NCBI GenBank assembly: GCA_050949905.1 | Contig: JBMNGP010000006.1 | Coordinates: 386,912 to 450,911, forward strand | DNA from: DUML01 sp050949905 | GTDB taxonomy: Bacteria; Bacillota; Desulfitobacteriia; Desulfitobacteriales; Syntrophobotulaceae | DNA: 64,000 nucleotides | Direction of reading: 5' to 3' | Shown: one piece after another, positions 44,097 to 53,679 of the stretch | Layout of the letters: each line of letters begins with the position of its first letter | Numbering within the stretch: position 1 is the stretch's first letter | Translations under genes and position numbers: made by a program | The notes under the pieces: generated by a model | Database searches by the model: none | What the model was told of the DNA's origin: nothing | Seen by the model: only the letters and a program-made list of their open reading frames with translations

Positions 44097-46182
44097 CACA
44101 GTTTACCCAGGAGGAAATCTCTTGAATAATAAGCTCGGCGTAAGCTTCAGCCCCTGTAGGGTTCAGGTGAACACCATCCTTGTAAAAATACTCGTTATGG
44201 CCTTTGCTGGCCGCATACCAGTCTACAAGCTTAGTTCGCGGGTAAGTCCGGGCGACCTTTGCCAGCGTCTCATTAACTACATTCTGCCAAGGCTTGGGAA
44301 CTCGCGAATTGAGCAGTACAATCTGTTCCACCCCTTCCAGAGAGTCCAAGGCCTTCGTTAATTGTTCCTCTGTAAAGGAGCCGTTTGTGCCTAATCCCAT
44401 TATCACAATTTTCCTTATTTGACCTTGAGCCTGAAGCTCGGAGACGACATCCGCCGCCTCGTACATCTGCCGGCCGACTTTGGCATCAATGATAATACCG
44501 GGCAGGCGTTCTTCCAAAAAGGGTTTGAGGTTCATCAAAACAGAATCACCGATAACCGTAATACCCTGGCCTGTGAATTCACTTTCCGGGTCACCCTTGG
44601 TGCTCTCCTCCTGGGTGCCGGGATTCACCTCGGAATTCGTTCCAGAATTTGTCCCAGGACCGGTCTCAAAATTTATCTCAGGGTTTACCTCAGGATTAAT
44701 CTCACTATCAGTCCGAGGAGTATTACTCTCCGTCACTTGACCTTGTTCCTCCGTTACAGGACTCCCAGAGTCGGTCCCTTGCCCATTTTCTTCCGCCTCG
44801 GAGCTCTCTAAGCCCCCTGTTGGCCCTGCTTCAATCTTAGCACTCTCTGGCTCTTGGGCTGTCTGACGGCCTCTTTCTTCAGAAATCTGCATATTCCCGT
44901 AAACAGTTAAACAAAACACAGACATAACCATAACAATACTAACCAGCGTAATTTTGCCGCTGACAGCTAAAGGTCTCCAGCGCCAAGGTTCCCACAGCCT
45001 TTGCCCAAAACTCTTCCATTGGCCGCGCCGGATAGGTTCTTCCACGAAGTAAAAAGACAAAGCAGCCAAAATCACGCTGGTTGCAATTTGCGCCACAGAA
45101 CGAGGAATGTCTACTCCTCCCGTATTGACGGCCGGGCTTGTTAGGATAATAACCGGATAATGCCATAAGTAAATGCCATAAGAACAAGCTCCCAGCCAGC
45201 GCAAAGGTTTAAGAGCGAATAGCCTTCCCAAACGGCTGGCCGGATGAGCCAGGACTGCTACAACACAAGCTGCTGCCAGCGAAAAAAGCAATAGTCCGCC
45301 TTGATATAGAAAGGGCTGATACTCATTGGTTTGCACTATCATTACGAGCACGACAATTAGCCCTGCTCCTCCCACCACGTCCAAAGCCCGGCGCTTGGAG
45401 CCGGACAAGGCGGCGGACAGCTTGCCACTTGGCCAAACAAAGGCCAGAACGGCACCGATAAGCAGAGCAAAAGCGCGGGTATCAGTTCCATAATACAACC
45501 GGCTGGGATCAAGTCCTGGGGTATAAAGCAAAGCCATTGTCACAGCCGAAGCTAACGCTAAAGCAACCGTTCCTCCGACCACCCAGCGCCTCCGCGGCAG
45601 ATAGCGCAGCCCCAGCCCCAAAAGCAGCGGCCAGAAAAGGTAAAATTGAGCTTCTACCGCCAGCGACCACAGGTGACCCAAGGGAGACAAAGGGCCAAAG
45701 CTTTCAAAATAAGAAACATCGTTGAAAATTTGGCGCCAGTTGCTGAGGTAGAAAAGTGCTGCCAGTACCTCCCGTCCCAGGGATGCGAGACGATCCGGAG
45801 CAGAAAATACAGTCCAAAGCAGCACAACTGCCAGCATCAGAAACAAAGCCGGCAGCAAGCGCCTCGCCCGGCGGAGCCAGAAATCCTTATAGATAATAGT
45901 TCCGGACACTTGCCATTGGCTAAGCAGGATATTGGTAATCAGATACCCGGACAGCACAAAGAACAAACACACACCCAAAAGCCCTCCAGGTGCCCAGGGC
46001 AAGTTCAGATGGTAAGCGATCACTGCCAAGACCGCTAAAGTTCTCAGTCCGTCTAAGCCAGGCATATAACCTAGCGAAGTCGGCCGGCAGTCTTGCGGCT
46101 TTCCGCTTCCTGGAACTTGACCCACTATAGCGTTTTGTCTTATTTTATTTTGGTTTAAGTGTGTTCCTTGGCCGCAGGTCAT
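44053..46182 (-). CDS. OatA-like acyltransferase with SGNH domain
   Basis: A 709-residue membrane O-acetyltransferase. Residues about 35-400 form the acyltransferase-3 domain with about ten spans (LDGLRTLAVLAVIAYHLNLP, FFVLSGYLITNILL and DFWLRRARRLLPALF). A low-complexity linker of repeated PE-NPE and GTNS text (about 435-520) leads to an extracellular SGNH esterase/transferase domain with the nucleophile in TVIGDSVLMNLKPF, the Asn/Gly in VIMGLGTNGSF and the Asp-His pair in YKDGVHLNPTG. OatA-type enzymes acetylate peptidoglycan and raise lysozyme resistance. The C-terminal tail is encoded by a 17-bp tandem repeat and differs in composition. Confidence 0.9.
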   Translation of the reverse strand: MTCGQGTHLNQNKIRQNAIVGQVPGSGKPQDCRPTSLGYMPGLDGLRTLAVLAVIAYHLNLPWAPGGLLGVCLFFVLSGYLITNILLSQWQVSGTIIYKDFWLRRARRLLPALFLMLAVVLLWTVFSAPDRLASLGREVLAALFYLSNWRQIFNDVSYFESFGPLSPLGHLWSLAVEAQFYLFWPLLLGLGLRYLPRRRWVVGGTVALALASAVTMALLYTPGLDPSRLYYGTDTRAFALLIGAVLAFVWPSGKLSAALSGSKRRALDVVGGAGLIVVLVMIVQTNEYQPFLYQGGLLLFSLAAACVVAVLAHPASRLGRLFALKPLRWLGACSYGIYLWHYPVIILTSPAVNTGGVDIPRSVAQIATSVILAALSFYFVEEPIRRGQWKSFGQRLWEPWRWRPLAVSGKITLVSIVMVMSVFCLTVYGNMQISEERGRQTAQEPESAKIEAGPTGGLESSEAEENGQGTDSGSPVTEEQGQVTESNTPRTDSEINPEVNPEINFETGPGTNSGTNSEVNPGTQEESTKGDPESEFTGQGITVIGDSVLMNLKPFLEERLPGIIIDAKVGRQMYEAADVVSELQAQGQIRKIVIMGLGTNGSFTEEQLTKALDSLEGVEQIVLLNSRVPKPWQNVVNETLAKVARTYPRTKLVDWYAASKGHNEYFYKDGVHLNPTGAEAYAELIIQEISSWVNCDRNGVRTGIELESE

Positions 46183-46311
46183 CTATATTCACTCTCCACT
46201 TGAAAATGGTTTAAGATTCTTTCTCGTTCGACATTCTCTTCTTCTATACCATATCAAGTTTCGAGTTTCAGTACTTTACGAAAAGTTTAATTTTTTAACA
46301 AAATTTTAAAT

Positions 46312-47727
46312 TTAAAACTCACCGTCCAGGATCCACTCCAAAACCGGGTCGGTTCCCTCCCGGTACGCGGCAAAAGTTTCGACAATCAGTTTATCCGGTT
46401 TAAGTGTCTTCACATCTTCTTCCGGCCAATGAAAATACTTAGTCGAATAGCGAATTGGTTTTTCACTGTTGGGAAGCCGGAATTGCTTGACTTCTCCGTA
46501 GTGGTTTGGTTCCCCTCCCGTAGGCTCTCCCACAAAAAATGCTTTTGTTTCCTTCTTCAAGCTAATGGCATTTAAGATTGCTGAAGAAAAAGTATCCCGG
46601 CCAATGATAACAAAGAGTTTACCCAGCTCATTAAACCCGCTTCTTTTTACTTTTTGGATAAAAGGATTAAGTAGCGGCGAGCTGCCGCCGCGGTTATCCC
46701 TGATATCCACAACCAGCTTATCAGCTTCATGTTCCTGGACAAAATTCCAAAATTCCTTATTAAAGATCTCAAACGGCTTCTCACGCATTTGCCGGCAGCT
46801 GCCGTAATTAAAATAAAGAGTTTTTTCTTCTTCCAAATACTCAAACCAATAGTTCTCATCAAGGTGGCTCCGGTAGAGCGGGACAGGCTCAGCCGGGCGC
46901 TCAGCCGGCACATATTCCTTGTAGCTAACCGGTTTTAAGAGCACTGTTTTTTCTTCACCACTCCTGAGCTCCACCCCTAATTCCATTTCCTCTCCCGTAA
47001 TTAAGCCAAAATACTGCAAAACCCCCGGAATCGGCAGATAATAAACAATCTGGGCCTTAAACCAGCTTTCATTAGCCTCACCCAAAACAGGCTTAATCCT
47101 ATGCACAGCTTCCTCAATTTTTCTACCGTTTAGTTTCAAGATTCTGCCGTAGAGCAATTCGGCGTTTTCTTGGTTTGTGCCGACAATATAGATACCTTCC
47201 GCAAACCAATGAAGCTCCAGCGGATAGCGGAATTCCGCACCAATACTCGATCCGGTATGAGTATCACCAATCCCGGCTAAAATGACGCTTAATTCAATTT
47301 CAATCTGTTCATCGCTATAAGCGGGAACTTTTTCTTTAAGCTCTGCCAGTTGGCGGTGAAACTCCTCTGCAGAGAGCTGGAAAAATAAATTCTTATGCAC
47401 CTTAGGCAACGTTTTTTCCAGATAAGTAAGATCATTAACCCACCGGCTATCCCTGTCTTCCGCCAGGTAAGGCTTAGGCGCCGGAATTAGGAACTTACTG
47501 CAGGCAGTTAAAGAAAGCACAAGCAGAATTAAAAGTACCAGTCCTAAGTTCAGGCGGGCACGCTCGCCAGCCATATTAAAATGACCTGTCATCTCCTTAC
47601 TGCCTAGTTCTTGACTTCCAAACTCCTGGCTGGCCAACTCCTGACTGGCCAACTTCTGACTGGCCAACTCCTGACTTCCTAACCCCTTGCCTGCGAACTC
47701 TTGACTATTGTCCTCAGGCTGTCTCAT
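46312..47727 (-). CDS. S41-family peptidase-like lipoprotein with repeat N-terminus
   Basis: Protein of 471 residues. Residues 8-42 are seven degenerate pentapeptides of type (A/G)SQEL encoded by a 15-bp tandem repeat. A lipoprotein signal follows (LNLGLVLLILLVLSLTAC, Cys about 76), then an S41-like domain: KLVVDIRDNRGGSSPLLNPF and the nucleophile region VIIGRDTFSSAILNA, EPTGGEPNHYGE. The usual PDZ part is reduced. The ATG at 47727 overlaps the permease gene end by 14 bases and has GGGGTGGGG upstream. Internal ATGs at codons 46 and 52 would give a normal signal peptide but have poorly placed ribosome sites. A long cytoplasmic n-region would be odd for a lipoprotein. Confidence 0.8.
   Translation of the reverse strand: MRQPEDNSQEFAGKGLGSQELASQKLASQELASQEFGSQELGSKEMTGHFNMAGERARLNLGLVLLILLVLSLTACSKFLIPAPKPYLAEDRDSRWVNDLTYLEKTLPKVHKNLFFQLSAEEFHRQLAELKEKVPAYSDEQIEIELSVILAGIGDTHTGSSIGAEFRYPLELHWFAEGIYIVGTNQENAELLYGRILKLNGRKIEEAVHRIKPVLGEANESWFKAQIVYYLPIPGVLQYFGLITGEEMELGVELRSGEEKTVLLKPVSYKEYVPAERPAEPVPLYRSHLDENYWFEYLEEEKTLYFNYGSCRQMREKPFEIFNKEFWNFVQEHEADKLVVDIRDNRGGSSPLLNPFIQKVKRSGFNELGKLFVIIGRDTFSSAILNAISLKKETKAFFVGEPTGGEPNHYGEVKQFRLPNSEKPIRYSTKYFHWPEEDVKTLKPDKLIVETFAAYREGTDPVLEWILDGEF
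47605..47709. repeat. Seven tandem copies of a 15-bp unit
   Basis: Units start every 15 bases from 47605 to 47695 with the core AACTCCTGACTGGCC. Because the unit is a multiple of three, changes in copy number keep the reading frame of the S41 gene and only lengthen or shorten its pentapeptide tail. Confidence 0.92.
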
Positions 47728-49676
47728 AACTTCCCCACCCCTTTACAACCATCTCTTGATATTTCTTGCTAACCAGAACATAGAAACCTGCCATGCAGAA
47801 AACCAGGACGCCAATGCCTGCCAGAATACAGCCGGTAAATTGATAATGAAGAAAACCTTCCAGGGCTTTAATGGCCATAACGCCATGCAAAATTCCCAGA
47901 AAAACGGGCAGGAGAAAAGCGATTCCTACCTGGGTATAAATGCTCCCAGTAATTTCCTTTTCCGTCATCCCTATTTTCATCAGGATCTTATACTGTTTTC
48001 TGTCCAGGATAGCATCGCTTAAAATCTTAAAATACATGGTGCTAAAAGTTGAAATCATAAAGACAATGGCCATCACCAAGCCCATAAAATAAAAGGCGCC
48101 GATCAGATAATACTTGTACTCGTATTGTCCCGCATAGCTGTTAAGGTTCTCCCTGGGGTTTTTCAGCACAGCGGCTATTTGCTGGACGAGTTCGCCGCTG
48201 TTCTGGGGCTCTGTGATATTAATCCCGTACATTGTCCATTCCTGATTATTTCTGCAATAACTCCTGGTACTCAGCATCTGTGACCATATAGGTCTCATAC
48301 TGCCCTATTTCCCCCATTACTCCGATGAACGGTATTTTAATCTCCTTAGTCAGAAGATAAGGCCTGCCCTCCAGCACAAAGCTTTTGCCGACATGGCTTA
48401 AGCCCGAAAAAATCAAATATGAATGCAAAATACATACTGTTTCCTTATCCCCGGGCTTGATATCTTCGATAATCTGCCGGTAATCCTTGGGCTGAGTTGC
48501 CAATAATGATTTCTTCACCTCGGAATAACCGGTAATCAGACAGGGTGCAGTCTGTTTTCCCTGGCCGGAATCGGAGATTACTTGACCCTTAATAAAATGA
48601 GTCTCATGCTCGGCAAGTATTTGATGGGGAGATTTTTCAATCAGCTCTTTAATTTTTTGGTTGGTACCCTCGTCTTGGTTAAGATAGCAAATACTAAAAG
48701 GGGCTTCAACCGCCGTATTGCGATCGGCAAAATATTTCAAGGCCAGGCTCCCGCTGCAAGCGGCCAGAGTGGCCGCACAAAGAATAGCGGTCATAGACAG
48801 GCTGCGGTAATGTGTCCCCAGCCGAAATAAAGTATTACTGAAGCTTACCAGCCGCGCTCCTCGGTAGACAAGGTTTTTCCTCCGCAGTAAGGCTCGGAAA
48901 ATAACAGCCAGCAAACTGCCAAAGAAAAAATAGGTACCAACACAGGTTAAAATTAAGATTAGGACAGTACTCTCCTGAAAATTAAGCGGCAGGTAAAAAG
49001 GCAAATTAAGCATATTTAAAGCCAGGTAATAAGCTGCGGCGATACAGGCAATTCCCACCAAGCCCCGCATCACTTTAAGTCTGGGTAATCTTTGCTCTTT
49101 TTTAGCTGCATTTAAGATGTCGATCAGCTTGCTTTTAGACACCAGCCGATAGTTTTTTAGCCCCAGCACCAGGATAATAAGGGCTAAGATGCTAAGCAGC
49201 ATACCGACTGCTTTCCAGGGAATATAAAAAGGAATCCTGATATCCAGAATCATTGCTTTGCCCAGGAGCATAAAAAATAATTTCGAAAACAGCAAACCGA
49301 CGGGCAAACCGATCAAAACGGCTATGCCCCCCAGCAGAATACTTTCCAAAGCAAAAACAGTACCCACTTTACCGGCAGGAATACCCATCAGCATATAAGT
49401 TCCGATTTCTTTATAGCGCAGCTTGTAGAAAAAATTGTTGGCATGCAACATAAAGGACAGGACAGTCCCAAAAAGGATGATACTGCATAACGCACTCGCG
49501 GTTTGCGCATAGATGTACTGCTCTCCGAGAACCTGTAAGTAGGGATTATAATTAACCGCCAAAAAGTTATAATAAATGGCTGTGGTTAAAATCAACACTG
49601 CCAAATAAAACTGATAAAGCTTCCAATTATTTTTTAAAAGCAGCCAGGAGATTTTAAAGGCGTTCAGTCTGTTCAC
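47714..49676 (-). pseudogene. BceB/FtsX-type ABC permease, frameshifted
   Basis: Permease of the BceAB class, which removes cell-wall-targeting peptides such as bacitracin from their lipid targets. The 5' part (49676 down to 48246, 476 residues) holds the first spans, the RYKEIGTYMLMGIPAGKVGT segment and the large extracellular domain. It stops after YQELLQK. The 3' part (to 47714) continues in another frame with NNQEWTMYGINITEP, then the last three spans including RKQYKILMKIGMTEKE. Removing one A from AAA at 48249-48251 joins the frames exactly as YQELLQ-NNQEWTMYG. The two parts together have the normal length of about 650 residues. The gene is probably inactive unless the frameshift is a sequence error. 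Confidence 0.88.
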
Positions 49677-50736
49677 CTCCCAGCAAAGCTACCATGTTCA
49701 GAATCCTTTTAAAGAACACTTCGCTAGCGGTCGCTTCCAGTTGGCCGCTGATCATGCCGTCCTTTAAAAACATAACCCGATCGCAATAGCTGGCGGCAGT
49801 GGCGTCATGCGTTACCATCACGACCGTAGTTCCAAATTTATGGCGGACATTTTGAAAACACGCTAAAAGCTCGGACGACGCTTTAGAATCCAGCGCTCCG
49901 GTAGGTTCATCGGCACAGAGTATTTTGGGATCATTGACCAAAGCCCGGCAAACCGCCGCTCTTTGTCTTTGGCCGCCCGAAAGCTGGTAAGGATATTTGT
50001 CCAGTTGATCCTCAATCCCGAACAGCTCCGTGAGTTCCCTGACTTTTTTGAGGATCTGCTTTAGAGCAACGTGAACACTAATATTCTTCTGAATAAAGAA
50101 TTCGGCATTATCGCCAATGGCCTCCTTCACAACCTGTGCCAAATCTACTTTCTCCGCAAGGATATCCTCACTGTAATGATTGGCTCTGGTAATCGCCAAA
50201 GCCTGACTTACCCTAAATTTCATCAGCTCAACCTGATATAGAAGTTTGCCGGCAATCTCCGTTCTATTTTCCGGTTCATCTGCCAGCCTGCCGGCAACCA
50301 TTTCACAAACAGCAAGATTCACTTTCAGGTCATGGACGGTCTGGGTGAGGTAATCTTTTAAATCGTTCATCCTCTGCCGGTAGTCATTCTCCTTGTCCAG
50401 GAAACTTTTATTTTTATATTGGAGCAGTTCTTCCAGCAGAGTGATACCAGGGACACTGTATTCCCCGCCGGAAGAAAACTGCTTAAATAGTGACTCGATT
50501 TCCTCATCCCCGCTTAGGGCTTCTCTGATTTTTCCGTAGACTTTATTCATTCTGTGAAAATGAAAACCATAGCCTGCCCCGGCCAGAACAATAACCAATA
50601 AATCCAGATAAAAAATCTCCCCTAGAGTTTTTGCCAGAGGAGTACTGCTTAATAAAATTAAATTGATTATGACAAAGATACCGGCTTGGCTTGCCAGCCA
50701 TTCCCACTGCCCTCTAAGATAAGCGATCTTGCTCAT
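49654..50736 (-). pseudogene. Chimera of BceS-like kinase front and BceA-like ATPase back
   Basis: One open frame of 360 residues joins two incomplete proteins. Residues 1 to about 222 are a BceS-type intramembrane-sensing kinase: two N-terminal spans (IFVIINLILLSS, LDLLVIVLAGAGYGF), the H-box region YLTQTVHDLKVNLAVCEMV, and the first strand of the ATP-binding domain (AEFFIQKNISVHV). From there it continues as the back of a BceA-type ATPase: signature YQLSGGQRQRAAVCRALV, Walker B KILCADEPTGALDS and H-loop VMVTHDATA. The kinase catalytic core and the ATPase Walker A are both missing, so neither activity can remain. A deletion of several hundred bases with its joint near 50065-50075 explains this. 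Confidence 0.88.
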
Positions 50737-51421
50737 AGAATCACATACCCCATTCCTTTTTTGGTGGTGATGAAGTCTTGCAGCCCAAGTTCTTCTAACT
50801 TGAGCCTGACTCGATTGACATTGACGGTCAGCGTATTTTCATTGACATAGATTTCGTCATCCCATAAACTCCGCATCAAAGCTTGCCTGCTCACTACTTT
50901 ACCCCGATTCTCCATTAGCAGACATAAAATTCTCAATTCGTTCTTCGTAAGTTCATTTTTTTATTTTCATAGGCGGCTATTGCTTCGTCAAGATAAAGGG
51001 TAAGCCCCCGGTATCTAAGGACATGAGGTTCCCGGACACTTAATTCATAGGTCCGGCGGATAATAGCTTGAAGCTTAGCCACTAAGACGGCATTATCAAA
51101 AGGTTTGACCAAATAGTCATCACCGCCGTTATTCATGCCCATTATGACATCCATACTGCTGTCCCGGGAAGAAATATAGATAACCGGGACAGCCGAAATA
51201 TCCCTGATTTTCCGGCACCAGTAAAAGCCGTCAAAGCTGGGGATATTTACATCCATTAATACCACATCGGGCTGTATGGCCAGAAATTCCTGCAAGATGT
51301 CGTTATATGCTTTAGCCACACAGACCTCATAGCCCCATTTCTTAAGCAGCCTGGAAATCTCCTCAGCCAGCATCTCGTCATCTTCAACCAGGTAGATGCG
51401 ATACTTATCTTTGAGTGCCAT
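50733..51421 (-). pseudogene. BceR-like response regulator, frameshifted
   Basis: OmpR-family regulator broken in its DNA-binding part. The receiver domain is intact (YLVEDDEMLAEE, VVLMDVNIPSFDG, YLVKPFDNAVL) and the frame runs to 50933, ending after NLRRTN. The winged helix continues in the next frame (ELRILCLLMENRGKVVS, NTLTVNVNRVRLKLEELG) to 50733. The shift falls in a run of seven T residues on the plus strand (50956-50962). An eighth would restore YENKKNELTKNELRILC, as expected in this family. The 3' end overlaps the chimera start by four bases, keeping the ancestral bceR-bceS coupling. Confidence 0.87.
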
Positions 51422-51592
51422 CTCTCTGACCTTCCTGGGCTAAATCTTTAATATCTTATCTCCAATCTGATATCATATCTCCAATCTATTAATATGTAAA
51501 CGCGTAAGATGTAATCTCGGTATTATCCATTTTCATAATAATTCTCCATAATTAGGAACGAATCCTTTTTCCATTAACAGTTCTTATTTAAC
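51422..51592. other. Gene-free stretch upstream of the bceR-like pseudogene
   Basis: AT-rich region presumed to hold the promoter of the decayed module. It contains TATCTCCAATCT twice (51455 and 51474, 19 bases apart), another short duplication. No open frame is recognised. Confidence 0.45.
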
Positions 51593-51641
51593 AAAAATCT
51601 CCCGAGCTGCCATAATTACTAATGATTATACACAGCGGGAG
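51593..51641 (-). terminator. Terminator of the thiamine-precursor operon
   Basis: CTCCCGAGCTG (51599-51609) pairs with CAGCGGGAG (51633-51641) with a two-base bulge. On the minus strand ATTTTTGTT follows. Confidence 0.8.
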
Positions 51642-51697
51642 GGGTTAATCATAAGGATAGAAATATTTAAAACATAGCTTGAGGGAAACACAGGGTT

Positions 51698-52447
51698 TTA
51701 AGCCAAGGAAAGCAGCTTAATAATTTGCCGTTTATAATTAAGGAAGGCATCAGAAACCAAGAAGCCGTCTCCCCTCGGGCGGGACGGCTCAATGGTAAGC
51801 TCACTGGCGATAACCCCCGGCGGCCCGGTCATAATATAGATCCTGTCCGAGAGCAAAATAGCCTCATCAATATCATGGGTAATAAACAAGGCCGCCATGT
51901 TAATGCGCTCCATCAAAGCTAAGTACCAGCGGTGCATAGCCCTCTTGGTGATAGCATCCAAGGCCGAAAAAGGCTCATCAAAAAGAGCCACATCCCCGGA
52001 GAAAAGATAAGTTCTGAGGAGAGCGGCGCGCTGGCGCATCCCTCCCGAAAGCTGAGCCGGATACTTCTCTTCTGTGCCGGCAATGCCAAAGTCCTCAAAA
52101 TACTTTAGGGCTTCTTCCCTCGCCTTACTCTTTTTCATTCCCCGGATAAAAAGAGGTAAAGCTACATTATCCAGAACTTTAAGGTGCGGCTGAAGAAGGT
52201 CTTTTTGCTGCATATAGCTGACTTTGCCGGCCTGTCCGGCGATATCCCGGCCATCAAGGAGAACTTGCCCGGTTTCGGGCACAGTTACCCCGGCAATGAC
52301 ATTGAAAAGAGTGCTTTTGCCGATACCGCTTACCCCAAGCAAGCTTACCAGCTCGTTTTCTCTTAAATAAATATTAATATCTTTAATGATTAATTCCCCG
52401 GCATAATTTTTGCAAATATTGCGGGTCTCGAGCCTGATTTTTTTCAT
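51698..52447 (-). CDS. thiZ: ABC transporter ATPase for thiamine precursor (ThiZ-like)
   Basis: ATPase of 249 residues in the nitrate/taurine/HMP subfamily. Walker A is LLGVSGIGKSTLFNVIAG, the signature LSGGMRQRAALLRTYLFS, Walker B VALFDEPFSALDAI and the H-loop FITHDIDEAI. It is the fourth gene of the riboswitch-controlled operon, 117 bases after thiY. It ends shortly before a strong terminator, which closes the unit. Substrate assignment rests on the TPP riboswitch and partner genes, not on this protein. Confidence 0.88.
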   Translation of the reverse strand: MKKIRLETRNICKNYAGELIIKDINIYLRENELVSLLGVSGIGKSTLFNVIAGVTVPETGQVLLDGRDIAGQAGKVSYMQQKDLLQPHLKVLDNVALPLFIRGMKKSKAREEALKYFEDFGIAGTEEKYPAQLSGGMRQRAALLRTYLFSGDVALFDEPFSALDAITKRAMHRWYLALMERINMAALFITHDIDEAILLSDRIYIMTGPPGVIASELTIEPSRPRGDGFLVSDAFLNYKRQIIKLLSLA

Positions 52448-52564
52448 TTTTATTCCTTACAGTTTATACTTCTTCATTCACAACCAGAATCCTAGCAGCC
52501 GCTCAAGCACTACTGCTAATGTCTGTTAAGATCGTTCAGGATACATAGGAGGAAGCCTGTCTTT

Positions 52565-53566
52565 TTACTCAGGCAGATACTCATTGGTAAATCCGGTACC
52601 GGACTCTAACTTTTTAGGGATAAGCTCATTTTCATACATCCAGGCGTAGAAATTATCCCAGCGTTCGGGATCTATATAACCCCAGCGCTCAACTTCTGCC
52701 TTATATTGGCCGGCTAAATATTTTTGGCTGGCTTTAGCAATCCCCAAATCCACTTCCGGTGCATACTTCACAAGAATTTCAGCTGCATTTTCCGGATTCT
52801 TAATGGCATATTCATAGCCTCTGGCTACAGCATCCAGGAACTTCTTGGCTGTATCCTCATTTTTTTGCAAGTAAGCCGGGCTAGCGGCAATAACCGGAGT
52901 ATAAAAATCCAAAACCGGGTCGATGTCTTTAAAAGCAAAATAATTAGTATTTAAACCTTTAACTTCAGTAGCAATGCCATCCCAGCCATAATAGATCCAA
53001 ACCGTGTCAACATCGGTTTGCAAAGCGGAGATAACATCGGTTACGGTGTTGGGTACCATTTTAACTTTGCTGTAATCCCCGCCTTCTATGCTAATAACCT
53101 GTTTTAAGATGGCTTTTTCAATTGGCGTATCCCAGGAAGCATATACTTTATTCTCCATATCCTTAGGGCTTAAGATCCCTTTCTCTTTTAAGGAAATAAT
53201 ACCGGAAGTATTATGCTGCAGAATCGTGCCTACCGCTGTCACATCCAGCGGATTATTGGAAGTGAGCGCAGCAGCGATCTCCTCCTGGAAGCTGACACAG
53301 AACTCCGCTTGGCCGGCTGCTACCAAGGGTAAAGCTCCTCCTTCCGGCGGCTGGATAATCTCTACTTCCAGACCGGCTTCCTCAAAATAACCCTGATCCT
53401 CAGCCACATAGACACCTGTATGGTTGGTATTGGGTGTCCAATCCAAAACAAAAGAAACCTTTTCCTTGGCCTCACCATTTGGTGTAACCTCACCGGACTG
53501 CTCCCCACAGCCGGCCAAGCTCACAATTAAGAGTACTACAGTCAGAAATGCTATAACTTTTTTCAT
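52565..53566 (-). CDS. thiY: Thiamine-precursor-binding lipoprotein (ThiY/NMT1-like)
   Basis: Periplasmic-type binding protein of 333 residues, THI5/NMT1 family. The signal ends in the lipobox VSLAGC. Family marks are VSFVLDWTPNTNHTGVYVAE, QGYFEEAGLEVEIIQPPEGG, AGQAEFCVSFQEEI and YYGWDGIATE. In this family the Trp/Asn-rich first motif and the C-x3-F-type turn hold pyrimidines such as formyl-aminopyrimidine or HMP. The frame opens at 53656, but the ATG at 53566 with GGTGAAAAGG upstream starts a proper signal peptide. Third gene of the operon. Confidence 0.9.
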   Translation of the reverse strand: MKKVIAFLTVVLLIVSLAGCGEQSGEVTPNGEAKEKVSFVLDWTPNTNHTGVYVAEDQGYFEEAGLEVEIIQPPEGGALPLVAAGQAEFCVSFQEEIAAALTSNNPLDVTAVGTILQHNTSGIISLKEKGILSPKDMENKVYASWDTPIEKAILKQVISIEGGDYSKVKMVPNTVTDVISALQTDVDTVWIYYGWDGIATEVKGLNTNYFAFKDIDPVLDFYTPVIAASPAYLQKNEDTAKKFLDAVARGYEYAIKNPENAAEILVKYAPEVDLGIAKASQKYLAGQYKAEVERWGYIDPERWDNFYAWMYENELIPKKLESGTGFTNEYLPE

Positions 53567-53679
53567 ATACCTTTTCACCCCGTTTACTTTTTTAAAATAA
53601 CCTGCTATACCGCCGGCAGGACCATCAAACAATGAAATATAGGCGGAGCTTAGCAAAGCCGTTTTTCAAGTAGTTGCTT

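Noticed and set aside
47605..47709. Regular 15-bp repeats as a possible CRISPR-like array
   Set aside because: Units are contiguous with no spacers and read as in-frame pentapeptides, so this is a simple coding tandem repeat.
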